Positions 1 through 9,451 of a stretch of 64,000 nt of DNA are shown in pieces. The notes below the pieces were generated by a model, which saw nothing but the letters and a program-made list of their open reading frames with translations, had not been told where the DNA came from and ran no database searches. The position numbers were made by a program, and so were the translations under genes. The stretch is from Bacteroidales bacterium (lineage in GTDB: Bacteria; Bacteroidota; Bacteroidia; Bacteroidales; JAADJA01). The stretch is taken from the NCBI GenBank assembly GCA_021740645.1, contig JAIOZL010000006.1:1-64000 (forward strand), given 5' to 3'. Positions within the stretch are counted from its first letter, which is position 1. Each line of letters starts with the position of its first letter.

Positions 1-123
1 TATTTTAATGAATTTTGTTATCGGATTAACCGCTCACAAAACAAAGAAACTATCTTTAATAATTTGATCAGAAGAATGGTTGCTGCCGACAATATTACGC
101 ATCAGCAATTAATAAGCAGCTAA
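1..123 (+). CDS. IS1595-family transposase, C-terminal end (cut by window edge)
   Basis: Frame 1 is open from the first base to TAA at 121-123 and encodes 40 residues that begin YFNEFCYRINR. This is the conserved C-terminal motif of ISXO2-like transposases of the IS1595 family, which carry a DDE-type catalytic domain and move DNA by cut or copy and paste. Only the extreme C-terminus is here, so the catalytic residues cannot be inspected. The stop codon overlaps the end of a truncated gene on the opposite strand, which places the right end of the element at roughly 123-145. The terminal repeat cannot be defined without the left end. The family call rests on a short motif. Confidence 0.7.
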   Translation, partial: YFNEFCYRINRSQNKETIFNNLIRRMVAADNITHQQLISS

Positions 124-362
124 ATGATGACCTCTATAAGTTTATTAAAGGATCTAAGGTACTCTACCGGGTCATACTTTAGGGATGGGGGTAATTTGGG
201 TGCTCTATACTTTCCTTGGTGATAAAGATAACTAAAACTTAATTTTCCCTTTATCAAGCGGATAGAGTATAAATAAATTCGTATTCGAAAATAATACAGC
301 AAGAATATTGATATTAACAGGGAAGATATCTGGATTAAAACTAGTGCGGTATCATTATTCAT
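120..362 (-). pseudogene. Truncated paralog of the adjacent membrane protein, probably cut by the IS
   Basis: The 80-residue reading frame has one N-terminal membrane segment (about residues 8-25) and then a stretch that aligns with the 468-1220 protein: a KYDPVEYLRSFNK motif here matches KFDPIYFMKSFYK there. The similarity stops right after this motif, and the last six residues and stop appear to come from the inserted element's end. I infer that a tandem duplicate of the neighbouring gene was interrupted by an IS1595-type insertion, with its 3' part lost or lying outside the window. Confidence 0.6.
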
Positions 363-467
363 AAACGATTCAGTTGGGTTGTAGTTATTACAAATGTAAC
401 TCTAAATTGTTCAAAATAAAAGATAATAGTTAACTATTACTTATTTTATAGGTTTTAGAAAAGAGAG

Positions 468-1220
468 TTAAAATGTTAAGGATTCATTTTCCCCTGAAGT
501 GTCGCTGTCCTTCACTCCACTATCCCAGGCGGTATTATGAAAGACCATTTTTCGAACAGCACTTTTATCAGGATTAAAATAGCTCATGGTAACGGCAAAA
601 CCGTTGTCCTCAAAATCTATCAGGGTTTTATTAGATCCTTTTATAGTATATTTAGTTTGGGAGTTATTTTCTTCTGATAAATATTTAGATTTAAGCTTTT
701 GATTAATATCGTCTGGGCTTATTTCCTGTTTTTCGCGTTTAAAGATATATTGGCCCATTAGAAATAAATCTCCACTAAAAAAATAAAGTATTGCTGCGTC
801 GTATTCATAAACCTTTCTTTTAAATCCATAAACAAAAACCTCTACCCCTTCTTCTTTCTTTCTTCTTATGGTCACATAGCTTGGGCTTCCCATTTTTTTC
901 AGAAAGCCAGGATAGTTTGTTCCTAAATCAATTTCGTTAAATAAAATTTCCTTTTCTGATTGAAAATAGGGCTGATCACTTTTCTTATAAAAGGATTTCA
1001 TAAAATAGATTGGATCGAATTTTATTGCATCAGGATAAGGTAATTCACCAAAATATCTATTCAGATTTCGGAAATAATTATTGCTGTTTGTTCCATAAAA
1101 CAGTTTGGTGAAAAATAGATGTAACCTTGCCCTATTTGCAATAAATAACACCAACAAAATGGCTGCAACTATTATTAAGAAAACCAGTGTTCCTGAACTA
1201 TCTGAGAATATCATAAGCAA
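468..1220 (-). CDS. Membrane-anchored protein of unknown function
   Basis: This 250-residue protein has a single hydrophobic helix near the N-terminus (about residues 10-28) followed by a soluble domain, giving an N-terminal membrane anchor. I do not recognise the family. The soluble part contains the FDPIYFMKSF segment shared with the truncated paralog just downstream, so the genes arose by tandem duplication. The start may be the first ATG or the one two codons later (MIFSD); no ribosome binding site decides between them. The gene stands alone, divergent from the acyl-CoA dehydrogenase gene. Confidence 0.6.
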   Translation of the reverse strand: MLMIFSDSSGTLVFLIIVAAILLVLFIANRARLHLFFTKLFYGTNSNNYFRNLNRYFGELPYPDAIKFDPIYFMKSFYKKSDQPYFQSEKEILFNEIDLGTNYPGFLKKMGSPSYVTIRRKKEEGVEVFVYGFKRKVYEYDAAILYFFSGDLFLMGQYIFKREKQEISPDDINQKLKSKYLSEENNSQTKYTIKGSNKTLIDFEDNGFAVTMSYFNPDKSAVRKMVFHNTAWDSGVKDSDTSGENESLTF

Positions 1221-1304
1221 ATAAAATTAAATCACTACAAATATGCTTTTGGCTTTACAAAACTAACAAAATATAACGTATGCATCATTTTAAATTTAAA
1301 TTTT

Positions 1305-1312
1305 TACTTTTG
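1305..1312 (+). promoter_or_regulatory. Bacteroidota -7 promoter element
   Basis: TACTTTTG matches the Bacteroidota primary-sigma -7 consensus TAnnTTTG and lies 18 bases before the ATG of the acyl-CoA dehydrogenase gene. No clear TTG-type -33 box is seen at the expected distance. Transcription would leave a leader of only about 10-15 nt. Confidence 0.5.
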
Positions 1313-1330
1313 GCGAAAATTTAGCACTAT

Positions 1331-3106
1331 ATGAACAAGAAAGAAATTTTAAAAGGAGGCGAGTTCCTAATTAAAGAAACAGATGCTCAGGATGTTTTTA
1401 TTCCTGAAGAATTTGATGAAGAACAACTAATGATCGCACAAACTTGTGATGATTTCCTCGAAACAGAAGTATTTCCAATTCTGGATCGAATTGATAAACA
1501 AGAGGAAGGATTAATGAGAAGTTTGATTCAAAAAGCGGGTGAACTTGGATTGCTTGGGATCTCTGTTCCAGAAAAATATGAAGGCTTTGAACAGTCCTTT
1601 ACGACATCCATGCTGGCCAGTGCGGCCATGGGTTCGGGTTATTCTTTTTCAGTTGCCTATTCAGCTCATACTGGGATTGGTACTCTACCCATTGTATATT
1701 ATGGAAATGAAGAACAAAAAGCCACTTATCTCCCCAAACTGGCAACAGGTGAATGGGCAGCAGCTTACTGCCTTACGGAACCTAACGCAGGATCGGATGC
1801 CAATTCAGGAAAATCTCGGGCAGTTTTGTCGGAAGATGGTCAGCACTATATACTGAATGGCCAGAAAATGTGGATCACTAATGGAGGTTTTGCTGATGTA
1901 TTGACTGTTTTTGCAAAAATCGATAACGACCGGGTTCATAGTGCTTTTATAGTTGAACGAGGATTTGAAGGTGTTGTTATTAATCCTGAAGAAAAGAAAA
2001 TGGGGATAAAGGGATCCTCTACTGTACAGGTATTTTTTAATGATGTAAAAGTACCGGTAGGGAATTTACTTGGCAGACGGGGAACTGGTTTTCGAATAGC
2101 GCTGAATATCCTGCATATGGGTAGGATTAAATTGGGCGGAACTGTCTTAGGGGCTGCTAAAAGAGCGATAACCCAATCGGTAAATTATGCAAATGAACGT
2201 AAACAATTCGGACAGTTTATTTCAGAGTTTGGTGCCATTAAAGGTAAGATAGCTGAACAGGTTATCAGGACCTGGGTAACAGAATCGGCTGTTTATAGGG
2301 TGAGCAAAAATATTGATGATTTAATCGGGCAAATGATTGATGAAGGAGTTGAGAAATCCCAGGCAACTATTGAAGGAATTTCAGCTTATGCAATTGAAGC
2401 TGCAGCCCTTAAGGTTTTTGGATCCGAATCTTTGGATTATGTAGTTGATGAATATGTTCAGATTTTAGGAGGAATGGGATTCTCTGCCGAGACTAATGCT
2501 GACAGAGCTTATCGGGATTCCAGGATTAATAGAATATTTGAAGGAACCAATGAAATAAACCGTTTACTTGTAACTGATACTACCATAAAGAAGGCCCTTA
2601 AAACCGGATTTGATGTGGTTAGATATGCTAATGGGATTATCAAAAATCAGGACAAAGTAGAAAATGAAGTTATTCCTGTTGACTATATAGGACAGAAAAG
2701 ATATTATATCAGAAATTTTAAGAAGGTAGCCCTGTTCCTTATGGGAACTTTATCCGATAAACTAGAGCGCAATTTTTTATCAGAGCAGGAAATTTTGATG
2801 AATATCTCAGATGTGATTATGATGGTGTATGGTGCTGAATCTACGATGCTACGGGTGGAAAAACTGGAAAGTTTACATGGAGAAAACCAAATTATAAGAG
2901 ATATTCTGGACGTTTATGTGTATGATTCAGCATGCAGTATGAACAAAAATGCAAAGGACGCTTTAAATTCTTTCGTCGAAGCGGGTGAGTTAAAGGCAAT
3001 GCATGAAAGGATTGATGAGTTTACGAAGATAGCTCCTGTTAATGTTAAGGAAGCGCGAAGGAGAATTGCTAATAAAATAATAGACGAAAACAGGTATTGT
3101 TTCTAA
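1331..3106 (+). CDS. Acyl-CoA dehydrogenase, long form with C-terminal extension
   Basis: FAD-dependent acyl-CoA dehydrogenases introduce the alpha-beta double bond in beta-oxidation. The protein has 591 residues, about 200 more than the classic ~380-residue enzymes. The catalytic core (about residues 25-415) has the FAD-binding stretch ITNGG and the IFEGTNEINR motif holding the catalytic glutamate. The C-terminal ~170 residues form an extra helical domain like that of the VLCAD/ACAD9 group, which suggests long-chain substrates and membrane association. It sits next to a short-form dehydrogenase in convergent orientation. Substrate length is inferred from architecture only. Confidence 0.9.
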   Translation: MNKKEILKGGEFLIKETDAQDVFIPEEFDEEQLMIAQTCDDFLETEVFPILDRIDKQEEGLMRSLIQKAGELGLLGISVPEKYEGFEQSFTTSMLASAAMGSGYSFSVAYSAHTGIGTLPIVYYGNEEQKATYLPKLATGEWAAAYCLTEPNAGSDANSGKSRAVLSEDGQHYILNGQKMWITNGGFADVLTVFAKIDNDRVHSAFIVERGFEGVVINPEEKKMGIKGSSTVQVFFNDVKVPVGNLLGRRGTGFRIALNILHMGRIKLGGTVLGAAKRAITQSVNYANERKQFGQFISEFGAIKGKIAEQVIRTWVTESAVYRVSKNIDDLIGQMIDEGVEKSQATIEGISAYAIEAAALKVFGSESLDYVVDEYVQILGGMGFSAETNADRAYRDSRINRIFEGTNEINRLLVTDTTIKKALKTGFDVVRYANGIIKNQDKVENEVIPVDYIGQKRYYIRNFKKVALFLMGTLSDKLERNFLSEQEILMNISDVIMMVYGAESTMLRVEKLESLHGENQIIRDILDVYVYDSACSMNKNAKDALNSFVEAGELKAMHERIDEFTKIAPVNVKEARRRIANKIIDENRYCF

Positions 3107-3121
3107 AAATTTAAAGTCCAC

Positions 3122-3155
3122 AAAAAAACCGAAGTCTTTTAACTTCGGTTTTTTT
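3122..3155. terminator. Bidirectional intrinsic terminator
   Basis: CCGAAGT (3129-3135) pairs with ACTTCGG (3142-3148) around a 6-base loop, flanked by a run of A on the left and T on the right. It can therefore stop transcription of both convergent acyl-CoA dehydrogenase genes. Confidence 0.85.
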
Positions 3156-3171
3156 AATTCAATTTTTGAGC

Positions 3172-4317
3172 TTACTCTTTATAAATTGCTTTTGAAATTA
3201 CAAGTCGCTGTACCTGGTTTGTACCTTCATAGATCTGACAGAGTTTAGCATCCCTCATCATTTTTTCCACCATAAAATCACGGCTGTATCCATCTCCACC
3301 CATAGCCTGTACAGCATCAGTAGTTACTTCCATCCCGATATCAGAAGCATAAAGTTTCGACATGGCTGAAAGTTTATTAAGTTTTTTCTTATCGTGGTCA
3401 TAAGCCCATGCGGCATACCAGGTTAGAATCCTGGCTGTTTCAATTTTTGTGGCCATATCAGCAAGCATAAAACCAATGGCCTGATTGGCAGCAATAGGTT
3501 TTCCAAATTGCTTCCTGTTTTTTGTCCACTCTTTGGCTGTTTCAAAAGCGGCACGTGCATTTCCAACACTTAATGCGGCTACTCCGGTACGTGTCCGGTC
3601 AAAGGTTTTCATAGCGATTATAAATCCGTATCCCTCATCCCCAATCCTATTCTGAACAGGAATTTCAACATCAGTAAAAATGATCTCATTTTGAACAGAT
3701 GCTTTCTGTCCCATTTTTTGTAACCTGGGTTTAAATTCTATTCCTGGGGAATCGGAAGGAACCAAAAAAGCGGTTAAACTTCTTGAGCCTTTTTCAGGAT
3801 CAGTCATGGCAAAAACAGTCATAAAGGTAGATGCTTCTGCGTTGGTGATAAACCTCTTGTGGCCGTTTAAAATATATTTATCTCCTTTTCTGATTGCAGT
3901 CGACTGTATGCCCTGAACATCAGAACCAGCATTTGGTTCTGTAAGGCAATATGCCGCAACTGCTTTTTGTTCATTGATAATCCCAAAATATTTTTTCTTC
4001 ATTTCGTCACTTGCCGCCAGATAAAGTGGGGTTAATGCCAGGGTATTTGCATCGATACAAATTCCAATTCCTACACATCCTGCACCTAATTCTTCAGAAG
4101 CCAGAGCTCCATCCAGCAAACTGTGTCCATGTCCACCATATTGCGGATCCATAGGCCCATTCATAATCCCTTCATCATAGGCCGCTTTTACTATTGGCCA
4201 GGGGAATTCAGCCAATTCATCCCATTTCAAACGGTTGGGTACGATTAACCGATTGGAAAAATCACGGTATTTTTCAATGATCTCCTCTTGTTCCGTAGTA
4301 AGCTTAAAATCTATCAT
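3172..4317 (-). CDS. Acyl-CoA dehydrogenase, short/medium-chain type
   Basis: The 381-residue length and architecture are those of butyryl- or medium-chain acyl-CoA dehydrogenases. Visible are the CLTEPNAGSD motif of the FAD/substrate site, the FITNAE flavin-binding segment, and QIYEGTNQVQRL near the C-terminus with the catalytic glutamate. The enzyme would oxidise short acyl-CoA thioesters and pass electrons to electron transfer flavoprotein. It is read toward the long-form dehydrogenase across a shared terminator and lies just downstream of fabI on the same strand. The exact substrate cannot be read from sequence. Confidence 0.92.
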   Translation of the reverse strand: MIDFKLTTEQEEIIEKYRDFSNRLIVPNRLKWDELAEFPWPIVKAAYDEGIMNGPMDPQYGGHGHSLLDGALASEELGAGCVGIGICIDANTLALTPLYLAASDEMKKKYFGIINEQKAVAAYCLTEPNAGSDVQGIQSTAIRKGDKYILNGHKRFITNAEASTFMTVFAMTDPEKGSRSLTAFLVPSDSPGIEFKPRLQKMGQKASVQNEIIFTDVEIPVQNRIGDEGYGFIIAMKTFDRTRTGVAALSVGNARAAFETAKEWTKNRKQFGKPIAANQAIGFMLADMATKIETARILTWYAAWAYDHDKKKLNKLSAMSKLYASDIGMEVTTDAVQAMGGDGYSRDFMVEKMMRDAKLCQIYEGTNQVQRLVISKAIYKE

Positions 4318-4391
4318 CTTTAATTTTTTATAATAATATTAAACCATAATCAAATCAGCAAATATAAAACATTGCTATTATTAATCAATCA

Positions 4392-5240
4392 TTAATCTTC
4401 AACATCAGGGCAATCATTACAATCGAGGCTACGCTCATACATCCTCATGGCCCGCATGCTCATACCCATGCTGGAAAAGCCTCCATCATGATAAATATTT
4501 TGCATAGTTACTTTTCTTGAAAGATCGGAGAAAAGAACAACCGTAAAGTTTGCACATTCTTCAGCATCTGCATTCCCAAGAGGTGACATTCTTTCAGTGA
4601 AATCCATTAATCCTTCCATTCCTTTTACTCCTGCTCCTGCCGTGGTTAATGTAGGAGATTGCGATATGGTATTAATTCTTATTTTTTTCTCTCTTCCATA
4701 AATATATCCAAAGCTTCTGCCAATGGACTCTAGCAGGGCCTTTGCATCTGCCATATCGTTGTAACCATAAAGTGTACGTTGAGCAGCAATATAAGAAAGT
4801 GCTACAACACTTCCCCATTCACTGATCGCATCGTTTTTAAAGCAAGTTTGTAATAATTTATGAAAAGATACTGCTGAAATGTCCAGTGTTTTATTGAAAT
4901 AATCGTATCGCAGATCACTGTAAACTCTTTTCTTTCGCACATTAAGCGACATCCCGATAGAATGTAGAATAAAGTCAACTTTGCCCCCAAATATTTTCAT
5001 GGACTCCTTAATAAGGTTGTCTAAATCCTTTTCACTGGTAGCATCAGCCGGAACAATCTGAGAATTGGTTTTTTTAGCCAATTCATCAAGCTCACCAAAG
5101 CGCATGGCTGTTGGTGTGTTAGTGAGGACAAAAATAGCGCCTTCTTCATGTGCTTTTTCAGCAACTTTCCATGCGATTGATTTATTATCCAGTGCACCGA
5201 AAATGATTCCTTTTTTTCCTTTTAGTAGATTATAAGTCAT
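4392..5240 (-). CDS. fabI: Enoyl-ACP reductase, FabI type
   Basis: A 282-residue short-chain dehydrogenase fold protein that would reduce trans-2-enoyl-ACP in the last step of fatty-acid elongation. The N-terminus has the FabI-type nucleotide loop (GALDNKSIAW, residues 15-24) and the catalytic pair Tyr160...Lys167 with the FabI spacing YNDMADAK. The C-terminus carries the DGGFSSMGM segment typical of Bacteroidota FabI. It follows recN on the same strand and probably ends the bamD-to-recN operon or starts its own unit, since the gap is only 35 bases. Confidence 0.88.
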   Translation of the reverse strand: MTYNLLKGKKGIIFGALDNKSIAWKVAEKAHEEGAIFVLTNTPTAMRFGELDELAKKTNSQIVPADATSEKDLDNLIKESMKIFGGKVDFILHSIGMSLNVRKKRVYSDLRYDYFNKTLDISAVSFHKLLQTCFKNDAISEWGSVVALSYIAAQRTLYGYNDMADAKALLESIGRSFGYIYGREKKIRINTISQSPTLTTAGAGVKGMEGLMDFTERMSPLGNADAEECANFTVVLFSDLSRKVTMQNIYHDGGFSSMGMSMRAMRMYERSLDCNDCPDVED

Positions 5241-5275
5241 AGTCTTTCAGTTATTTTTCCTGGTTATTAATTTAG

Positions 5276-6931
5276 TTAGTTCTTTAATAAGTATTTAGCT
5301 GACTCAATGGAAGCATCAGTAACTTTTGTTCCACTCATTAGTTTTGCGATTTCTATTATTCGCTCCTCTTCTTCTAAGGCTTTTATTTGTGTTTGAGTAT
5401 GGCCATTTGAAGTTTCTTTAAAAACAAACAAATGGTGGTCTCCCTTACTTGCTATTTGGGGTAAATGGGTGATGGTTATCACTTGCATTTTATCGGAGAG
5501 TTCTTTTAAAATTGATCCAACTTTGTCTGCAATACTGCCAGATATGCCAGTATCCACCTCATCAAATATAATTGTGGGTAGCTGCCTTTTCTGTGAAAGA
5601 ATGGATTTGATGGCAAGCATTAATCTTGATTTTTCGCCTCCTGAGGCTACTTTCGAAATATCTTGAAGCTCTCCTCCCCTGTTTGCATTAAACTGAAAAT
5701 TGACCGTATCATATCCATTGGGCCCTGGTTCTGACCTCAATGAATTCTTTATACTGAATTTGCTATTGGGTATGCCCATGGAATGTAATATGGTTTCAAT
5801 TCTTTTTTCAAGGGCGGGAAAAATATTAATTCTCTTCTTCGATAAATCTGAAGCCAGCCGTTTTACCTCAATTTCATAAGTTTTAAATTCACGGGATTTC
5901 ATTTCAATATCTGAAGATATGGATTGTATTTTGTTAAGCTTTTCCTGGGTTACTTTTACCAAGTCGACAAGTTCCTCAACAGTATTAACATGGTGCTTCG
6001 CCTGCAAAGTATAGATAAGGTTTAACCTGTCGGTGATTTCCTGAGTTCTTTGTGGATTATGCTCAATCCTTTCAGAAAGCGATTCTGCTTCTGAAAGAAG
6101 GTCATTTATTTCTATCGAGGTACTTTCAAATCGTTTACTTAACTCGTGTAGGTTTGTACTGAATGAGGCAACTTTCTTCAATTGTGAAATTAACCCGTGC
6201 AAAACATTAATTACCCCGGTATTTTCATTTTCCAGGCCTTGAACAATATGCGTTAATGCTGTTTTGATTTCTTCAATATGACTGAGCTCTTTTAATTCAT
6301 TTTCCAATGCCTCTTGCTCGTTTTTTTTCAAATCAGCTTCGATTAATTCGCTGAGAATAAATTCAAGATAGTCTTTCTCTGCATTGGATTGTTTTTCTTC
6401 CAATAAAAGCTTTTCAATCTCTTTTTTAAGGCTTTGCCACTCCTGATATCTTGAGGAGTAAAATTGGACTTCTTTAGTAATCTCAGTAAAACTATCCACA
6501 ACTAACTGGTGGAAATCATTGTCAGCAAGAGAGAGATTTTGATTTTGTGAATGAAGATCAATAAGATTAGTGCATAACTCCTTAAGCAGTGCAAGGTTTA
6601 CCGGAGTATCGTTGATAAATGCCCGTGATTTACCATTAGGGGTGATTTCTCTTCTGATTATTGTGGTTATATCGTAATCCAGGTCATTGTCATTAAAAAA
6701 ATTTACCAGATTGTAATTTCCTATTGAAAACGTTCCTTCAACAATACATTTTTCAGCCTTGTTCATGAGGACTGTAGTATCTGCTCTTTTGCCTAAAATT
6801 AAATCAAGTGCTCCAAGTAAAATGGATTTGCCTGCACCAGTTTCCCCCGTAATTACGGTAAGATTATCCTTGAACGAAATATTCAAATGATGAATCAGGG
6901 CAAAGTTTTTAACCGATAATTGAGTTAACAT
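5276..6931 (-). CDS. recN: DNA repair ATPase RecN
   Basis: RecN is an SMC-like ATPase that holds and processes double-strand breaks before RecA-dependent recombination. The protein has 551 residues, the normal length. Walker A (GETGAGKS, residues 29-36) lies in the N-terminal half-domain, then a long coiled coil interrupted by a short central part, then the ABC signature region (VASGGEKSRL) and Walker B (TIIFDEVDTGISG) in the C-terminal half. It lies 45 bases after porD. In many bacteria recN is damage-induced, but no operator is evident here. Confidence 0.95.
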   Translation of the reverse strand: MLTQLSVKNFALIHHLNISFKDNLTVITGETGAGKSILLGALDLILGKRADTTVLMNKAEKCIVEGTFSIGNYNLVNFFNDNDLDYDITTIIRREITPNGKSRAFINDTPVNLALLKELCTNLIDLHSQNQNLSLADNDFHQLVVDSFTEITKEVQFYSSRYQEWQSLKKEIEKLLLEEKQSNAEKDYLEFILSELIEADLKKNEQEALENELKELSHIEEIKTALTHIVQGLENENTGVINVLHGLISQLKKVASFSTNLHELSKRFESTSIEINDLLSEAESLSERIEHNPQRTQEITDRLNLIYTLQAKHHVNTVEELVDLVKVTQEKLNKIQSISSDIEMKSREFKTYEIEVKRLASDLSKKRINIFPALEKRIETILHSMGIPNSKFSIKNSLRSEPGPNGYDTVNFQFNANRGGELQDISKVASGGEKSRLMLAIKSILSQKRQLPTIIFDEVDTGISGSIADKVGSILKELSDKMQVITITHLPQIASKGDHHLFVFKETSNGHTQTQIKALEEEERIIEIAKLMSGTKVTDASIESAKYLLKN

Positions 6932-6975
6932 GTACTAAGGAATAATTTATTGCAAATTTAATAAAGTAAATGATA

Positions 6976-7896
6976 TTACTTACTCTTCCCCATATTTGAA
7001 TAGGTAGAAGAATTAGCAGGGTCAATTTCATTCATGATATTTTGTGCTTCTGAAATTTCTTTTGGATTCCCCTTGCTAAAAATATTTACAATCTCATCTC
7101 TTTTGGCATCAATAATTAACTGGAGTGCAAATAATCCGGTCTTTCGTTGATGAACCTTTTGAAGGTATTTCAGGCTATTTGATATGGCAGCTCTTCCTTC
7201 GTCAGGTTTTTCTGACATTACATCCAGTCCTAATCGGTGATATTCATATAAAAACTTTCTTAAGTCTGAATAAGTGTTATTCATATAATTTTCGTTGAGC
7301 CAATATCTGTTATTCGGATCTTCGAATGCCTGCCAACCGCTTACAGGGCTGTTTTGTGCTGCGTTAACCACACTTTGGGCGATCTCAAAAAATGGTGTTC
7401 CCCCGAATTCAGAAAATGTGTCAAAGTCAAGTCCCAGAATGGTATACAAATAAAAGCCCAGGACCGAAGTCAGGTTAGAAAAGTAGTTGTTTTCCTGGAA
7501 TTCCATGGGTTGAAATTCAACATACTCAAATTCAAATTTTTTATCCGCATAATTTAATAAGGGTGAATTATAACCTGTACGATAAACGGGGCGGCTGGCT
7601 ACGACATTAAAAGTAGCTTTAAAACGGTCAGTTGAAGGCCTCTCGTTAATATTTATCACAATATTGCACTCTATCCTTTCCTCGGGTTTAAATTCATAAT
7701 TGGTCCATCTCCTGTTATTGACAAATTCTGTGATGGTAGTTTGCATGTTTTCAAATACCCGCTTATCAGTTCCTTCAATTTGCTGCGAGTTAACCTGCAC
7801 ATTGCATAAAAATTCCTGTCCTATACTTTCCAGAAAAAGAAGAGTGAGCAATCCTATCAGAAAAGTTGCTTTTTTATTAATTAGAAAGTAACTCAT
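6976..7896 (-). CDS. porD: T9SS-associated protein PorD (DUF4835 family)
   Basis: A 306-residue exported protein with an N-terminal signal peptide ending near the QEFLC segment. The next region (CNVQVNSQQIEGT, KPEERIECNI) is the conserved core of the DUF4835 family, which has been annotated as a type IX secretion/gliding protein PorD in Bacteroidota. It would act in the periplasm or at the outer membrane. It is flanked by coaBC and recN, the usual neighbours of this family in the phylum. The precise role in secretion is not visible from sequence. Confidence 0.75.
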   Translation of the reverse strand: MSYFLINKKATFLIGLLTLLFLESIGQEFLCNVQVNSQQIEGTDKRVFENMQTTITEFVNNRRWTNYEFKPEERIECNIVININERPSTDRFKATFNVVASRPVYRTGYNSPLLNYADKKFEFEYVEFQPMEFQENNYFSNLTSVLGFYLYTILGLDFDTFSEFGGTPFFEIAQSVVNAAQNSPVSGWQAFEDPNNRYWLNENYMNNTYSDLRKFLYEYHRLGLDVMSEKPDEGRAAISNSLKYLQKVHQRKTGLFALQLIIDAKRDEIVNIFSKGNPKEISEAQNIMNEIDPANSSTYSNMGKSK

Positions 7897-7900
7897 TGTG

Positions 7901-9097
7901 TTATAAAATATTTTTCAATTTATCTGCTAAATCACTTGCAACCTCATATTTTTGTTTAAGTTCCATTTCATTAACAGCGCCGTATTTATCAATAAAGGTC
8001 ACCTTATTTGTACTATGACCAAATCCTGCCCCCTCATCTTTCAAAGAATTTAAAACGATCAGATCAAGATTTTTATTTTTCAGCTTATTTTTAGCATTTT
8101 CCAATTCATTATCAGTTTCTAGTGCAAAGCCTACCAATACTTGTTGGGTAGACTTATTTTCCCCCAAATATTTTAATATATCAACGGTAGGTTTTAGTTT
8201 AACAGATAAAGAATCTTCTTTTTTCTTGATTTTTATTTTGCTGGCAGTAGTTGGCGTATAATCAGCCACAGCTGCTGCCATGATAATAACATCTGCCCAT
8301 TCAAGCTTATTCTTGCAAGCTTCAAACATCTCTCCAGCGGATGTAACCCTGGTTAGATTGATGCTAGTATTCACGGGAATAAGCTCAACAGGACCTGAAA
8401 TCAATTCAACTTCCGCTCCTCTTTCAGCCATTGCTTCAGCAATAGCATATCCCATCCTGCCTGACGAAAAATTCCCGATAAATCTAACCGGATCTATCAA
8501 CTCATAAGTTGGTCCGGCTGATATCAGGACTCTCTTTCCTTTAAAGTCTTTTTTTTTTTGGAAATGAGATTTTATAATCTCAGTTATGGTTTCAGGTTCC
8601 TGAAGTCTACCAGGGCCTGACAAGCCGCTTGCTAACTCACCCGTTTCCGGTTCTATTAAAATGTTTCCAAATGATTTTAGCCGCTCAATATTTTTCTGTG
8701 TGGAGGGATGGAGAAACATATCCACATCCATAGCAGGTGCGATGTATACGGGGCATTTTGCTGCCAGGTAAGTGGCCACAAGGAGATTATCCGCAATGCC
8801 ATTAACCATTTTGCCCATAGTAGTAGCTGAAACCGGAGCAATAACAAACACATCAGCCCAATTTCCAAACTCTACATGGCTATGCCAGGTACCGTCATTT
8901 TTTTCAAAAAAATCACTATAAACCGGATTTCCTGTAAGGGTAGAAAGGGTAAGTGGAGTGACAAAGTTTCTCGCTGAATCGGTTAAAATAACCTTCACAT
9001 TTGCTCCTTCTTTTACAAGAAGACGAACGAGAAGCGGGATTTTATAGGCAGCAATACTGCCCGTAACACCTATCAGAATATTTTTGCCTTTTAACAC
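7901..9097 (-). CDS. coaBC: Bifunctional phosphopantothenoylcysteine synthetase/decarboxylase
   Basis: The enzyme makes 4'-phosphopantetheine from phosphopantothenate and cysteine, on the path to coenzyme A. The N-terminal flavin-dependent decarboxylase (CoaC, residues 1-180) shows GVTGSIAAYK, the catalytic-histidine region HSHVEF and PAMD in place of the more common PAMN. The C-terminal CTP-dependent ligase (CoaB, residues 185-398) shows GPTYELIDPVRFIGNFSSG and AAAVADY. It ends 4 bases before porD begins and starts 5 bases after rpoZ ends, so the genes are almost certainly co-transcribed. Confidence 0.96.
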   Translation of the reverse strand: MLKGKNILIGVTGSIAAYKIPLLVRLLVKEGANVKVILTDSARNFVTPLTLSTLTGNPVYSDFFEKNDGTWHSHVEFGNWADVFVIAPVSATTMGKMVNGIADNLLVATYLAAKCPVYIAPAMDVDMFLHPSTQKNIERLKSFGNILIEPETGELASGLSGPGRLQEPETITEIIKSHFQKKKDFKGKRVLISAGPTYELIDPVRFIGNFSSGRMGYAIAEAMAERGAEVELISGPVELIPVNTSINLTRVTSAGEMFEACKNKLEWADVIIMAAAVADYTPTTASKIKIKKKEDSLSVKLKPTVDILKYLGENKSTQQVLVGFALETDNELENAKNKLKNKNLDLIVLNSLKDEGAGFGHSTNKVTFIDKYGAVNEMELKQKYEVASDLADKLKNIL

Positions 9098-9102
9098 CTT
9101 AT

Positions 9103-9435
9103 TTAGAATTCAGAATCAGCTTTCGTAGGATTTCTGTAATATATTTTATCGTTCATAAATTCATGAACTGCAATCAGAGTGGGCTTGGGTAAACTTTCGT
9201 AAAAACGAGCTATTTCAATTTGCTCACGATTTTCAAAAATTTCTTCAAGGTTATCCTGTGATGTAGCAAATTCCTGAATTTTTTGATTAAGCTCTTCCTT
9301 CATCTCAAGAGAGATTTGATTTGAACGTTTTGAAATGATGGCAACACTTTCATAAATGTTACTGGTTTTAGCATCAAAATCACGAATTGTACGTGTTACT
9401 GCCTCTGTATCAGTTTTTACTTTTTTGTAATCCAT
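9103..9435 (-). CDS. rpoZ: RNA polymerase omega subunit, Bacteroidota type
   Basis: A 110-residue protein matching the divergent omega/RPB6-like subunit of Bacteroidota. The SNIYESVAIISKRSNQI region corresponds to the conserved omega core that latches onto the beta-prime C-terminus. It helps RNA polymerase assembly. Position between bamD and coaBC is the conserved context in the phylum and supports the call more than sequence similarity to proteobacterial omega would. Confidence 0.88.
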   Translation of the reverse strand: MDYKKVKTDTEAVTRTIRDFDAKTSNIYESVAIISKRSNQISLEMKEELNQKIQEFATSQDNLEEIFENREQIEIARFYESLPKPTLIAVHEFMNDKIYYRNPTKADSEF

Positions 9436-9451
9436 ATAATAAGTTAATTTG

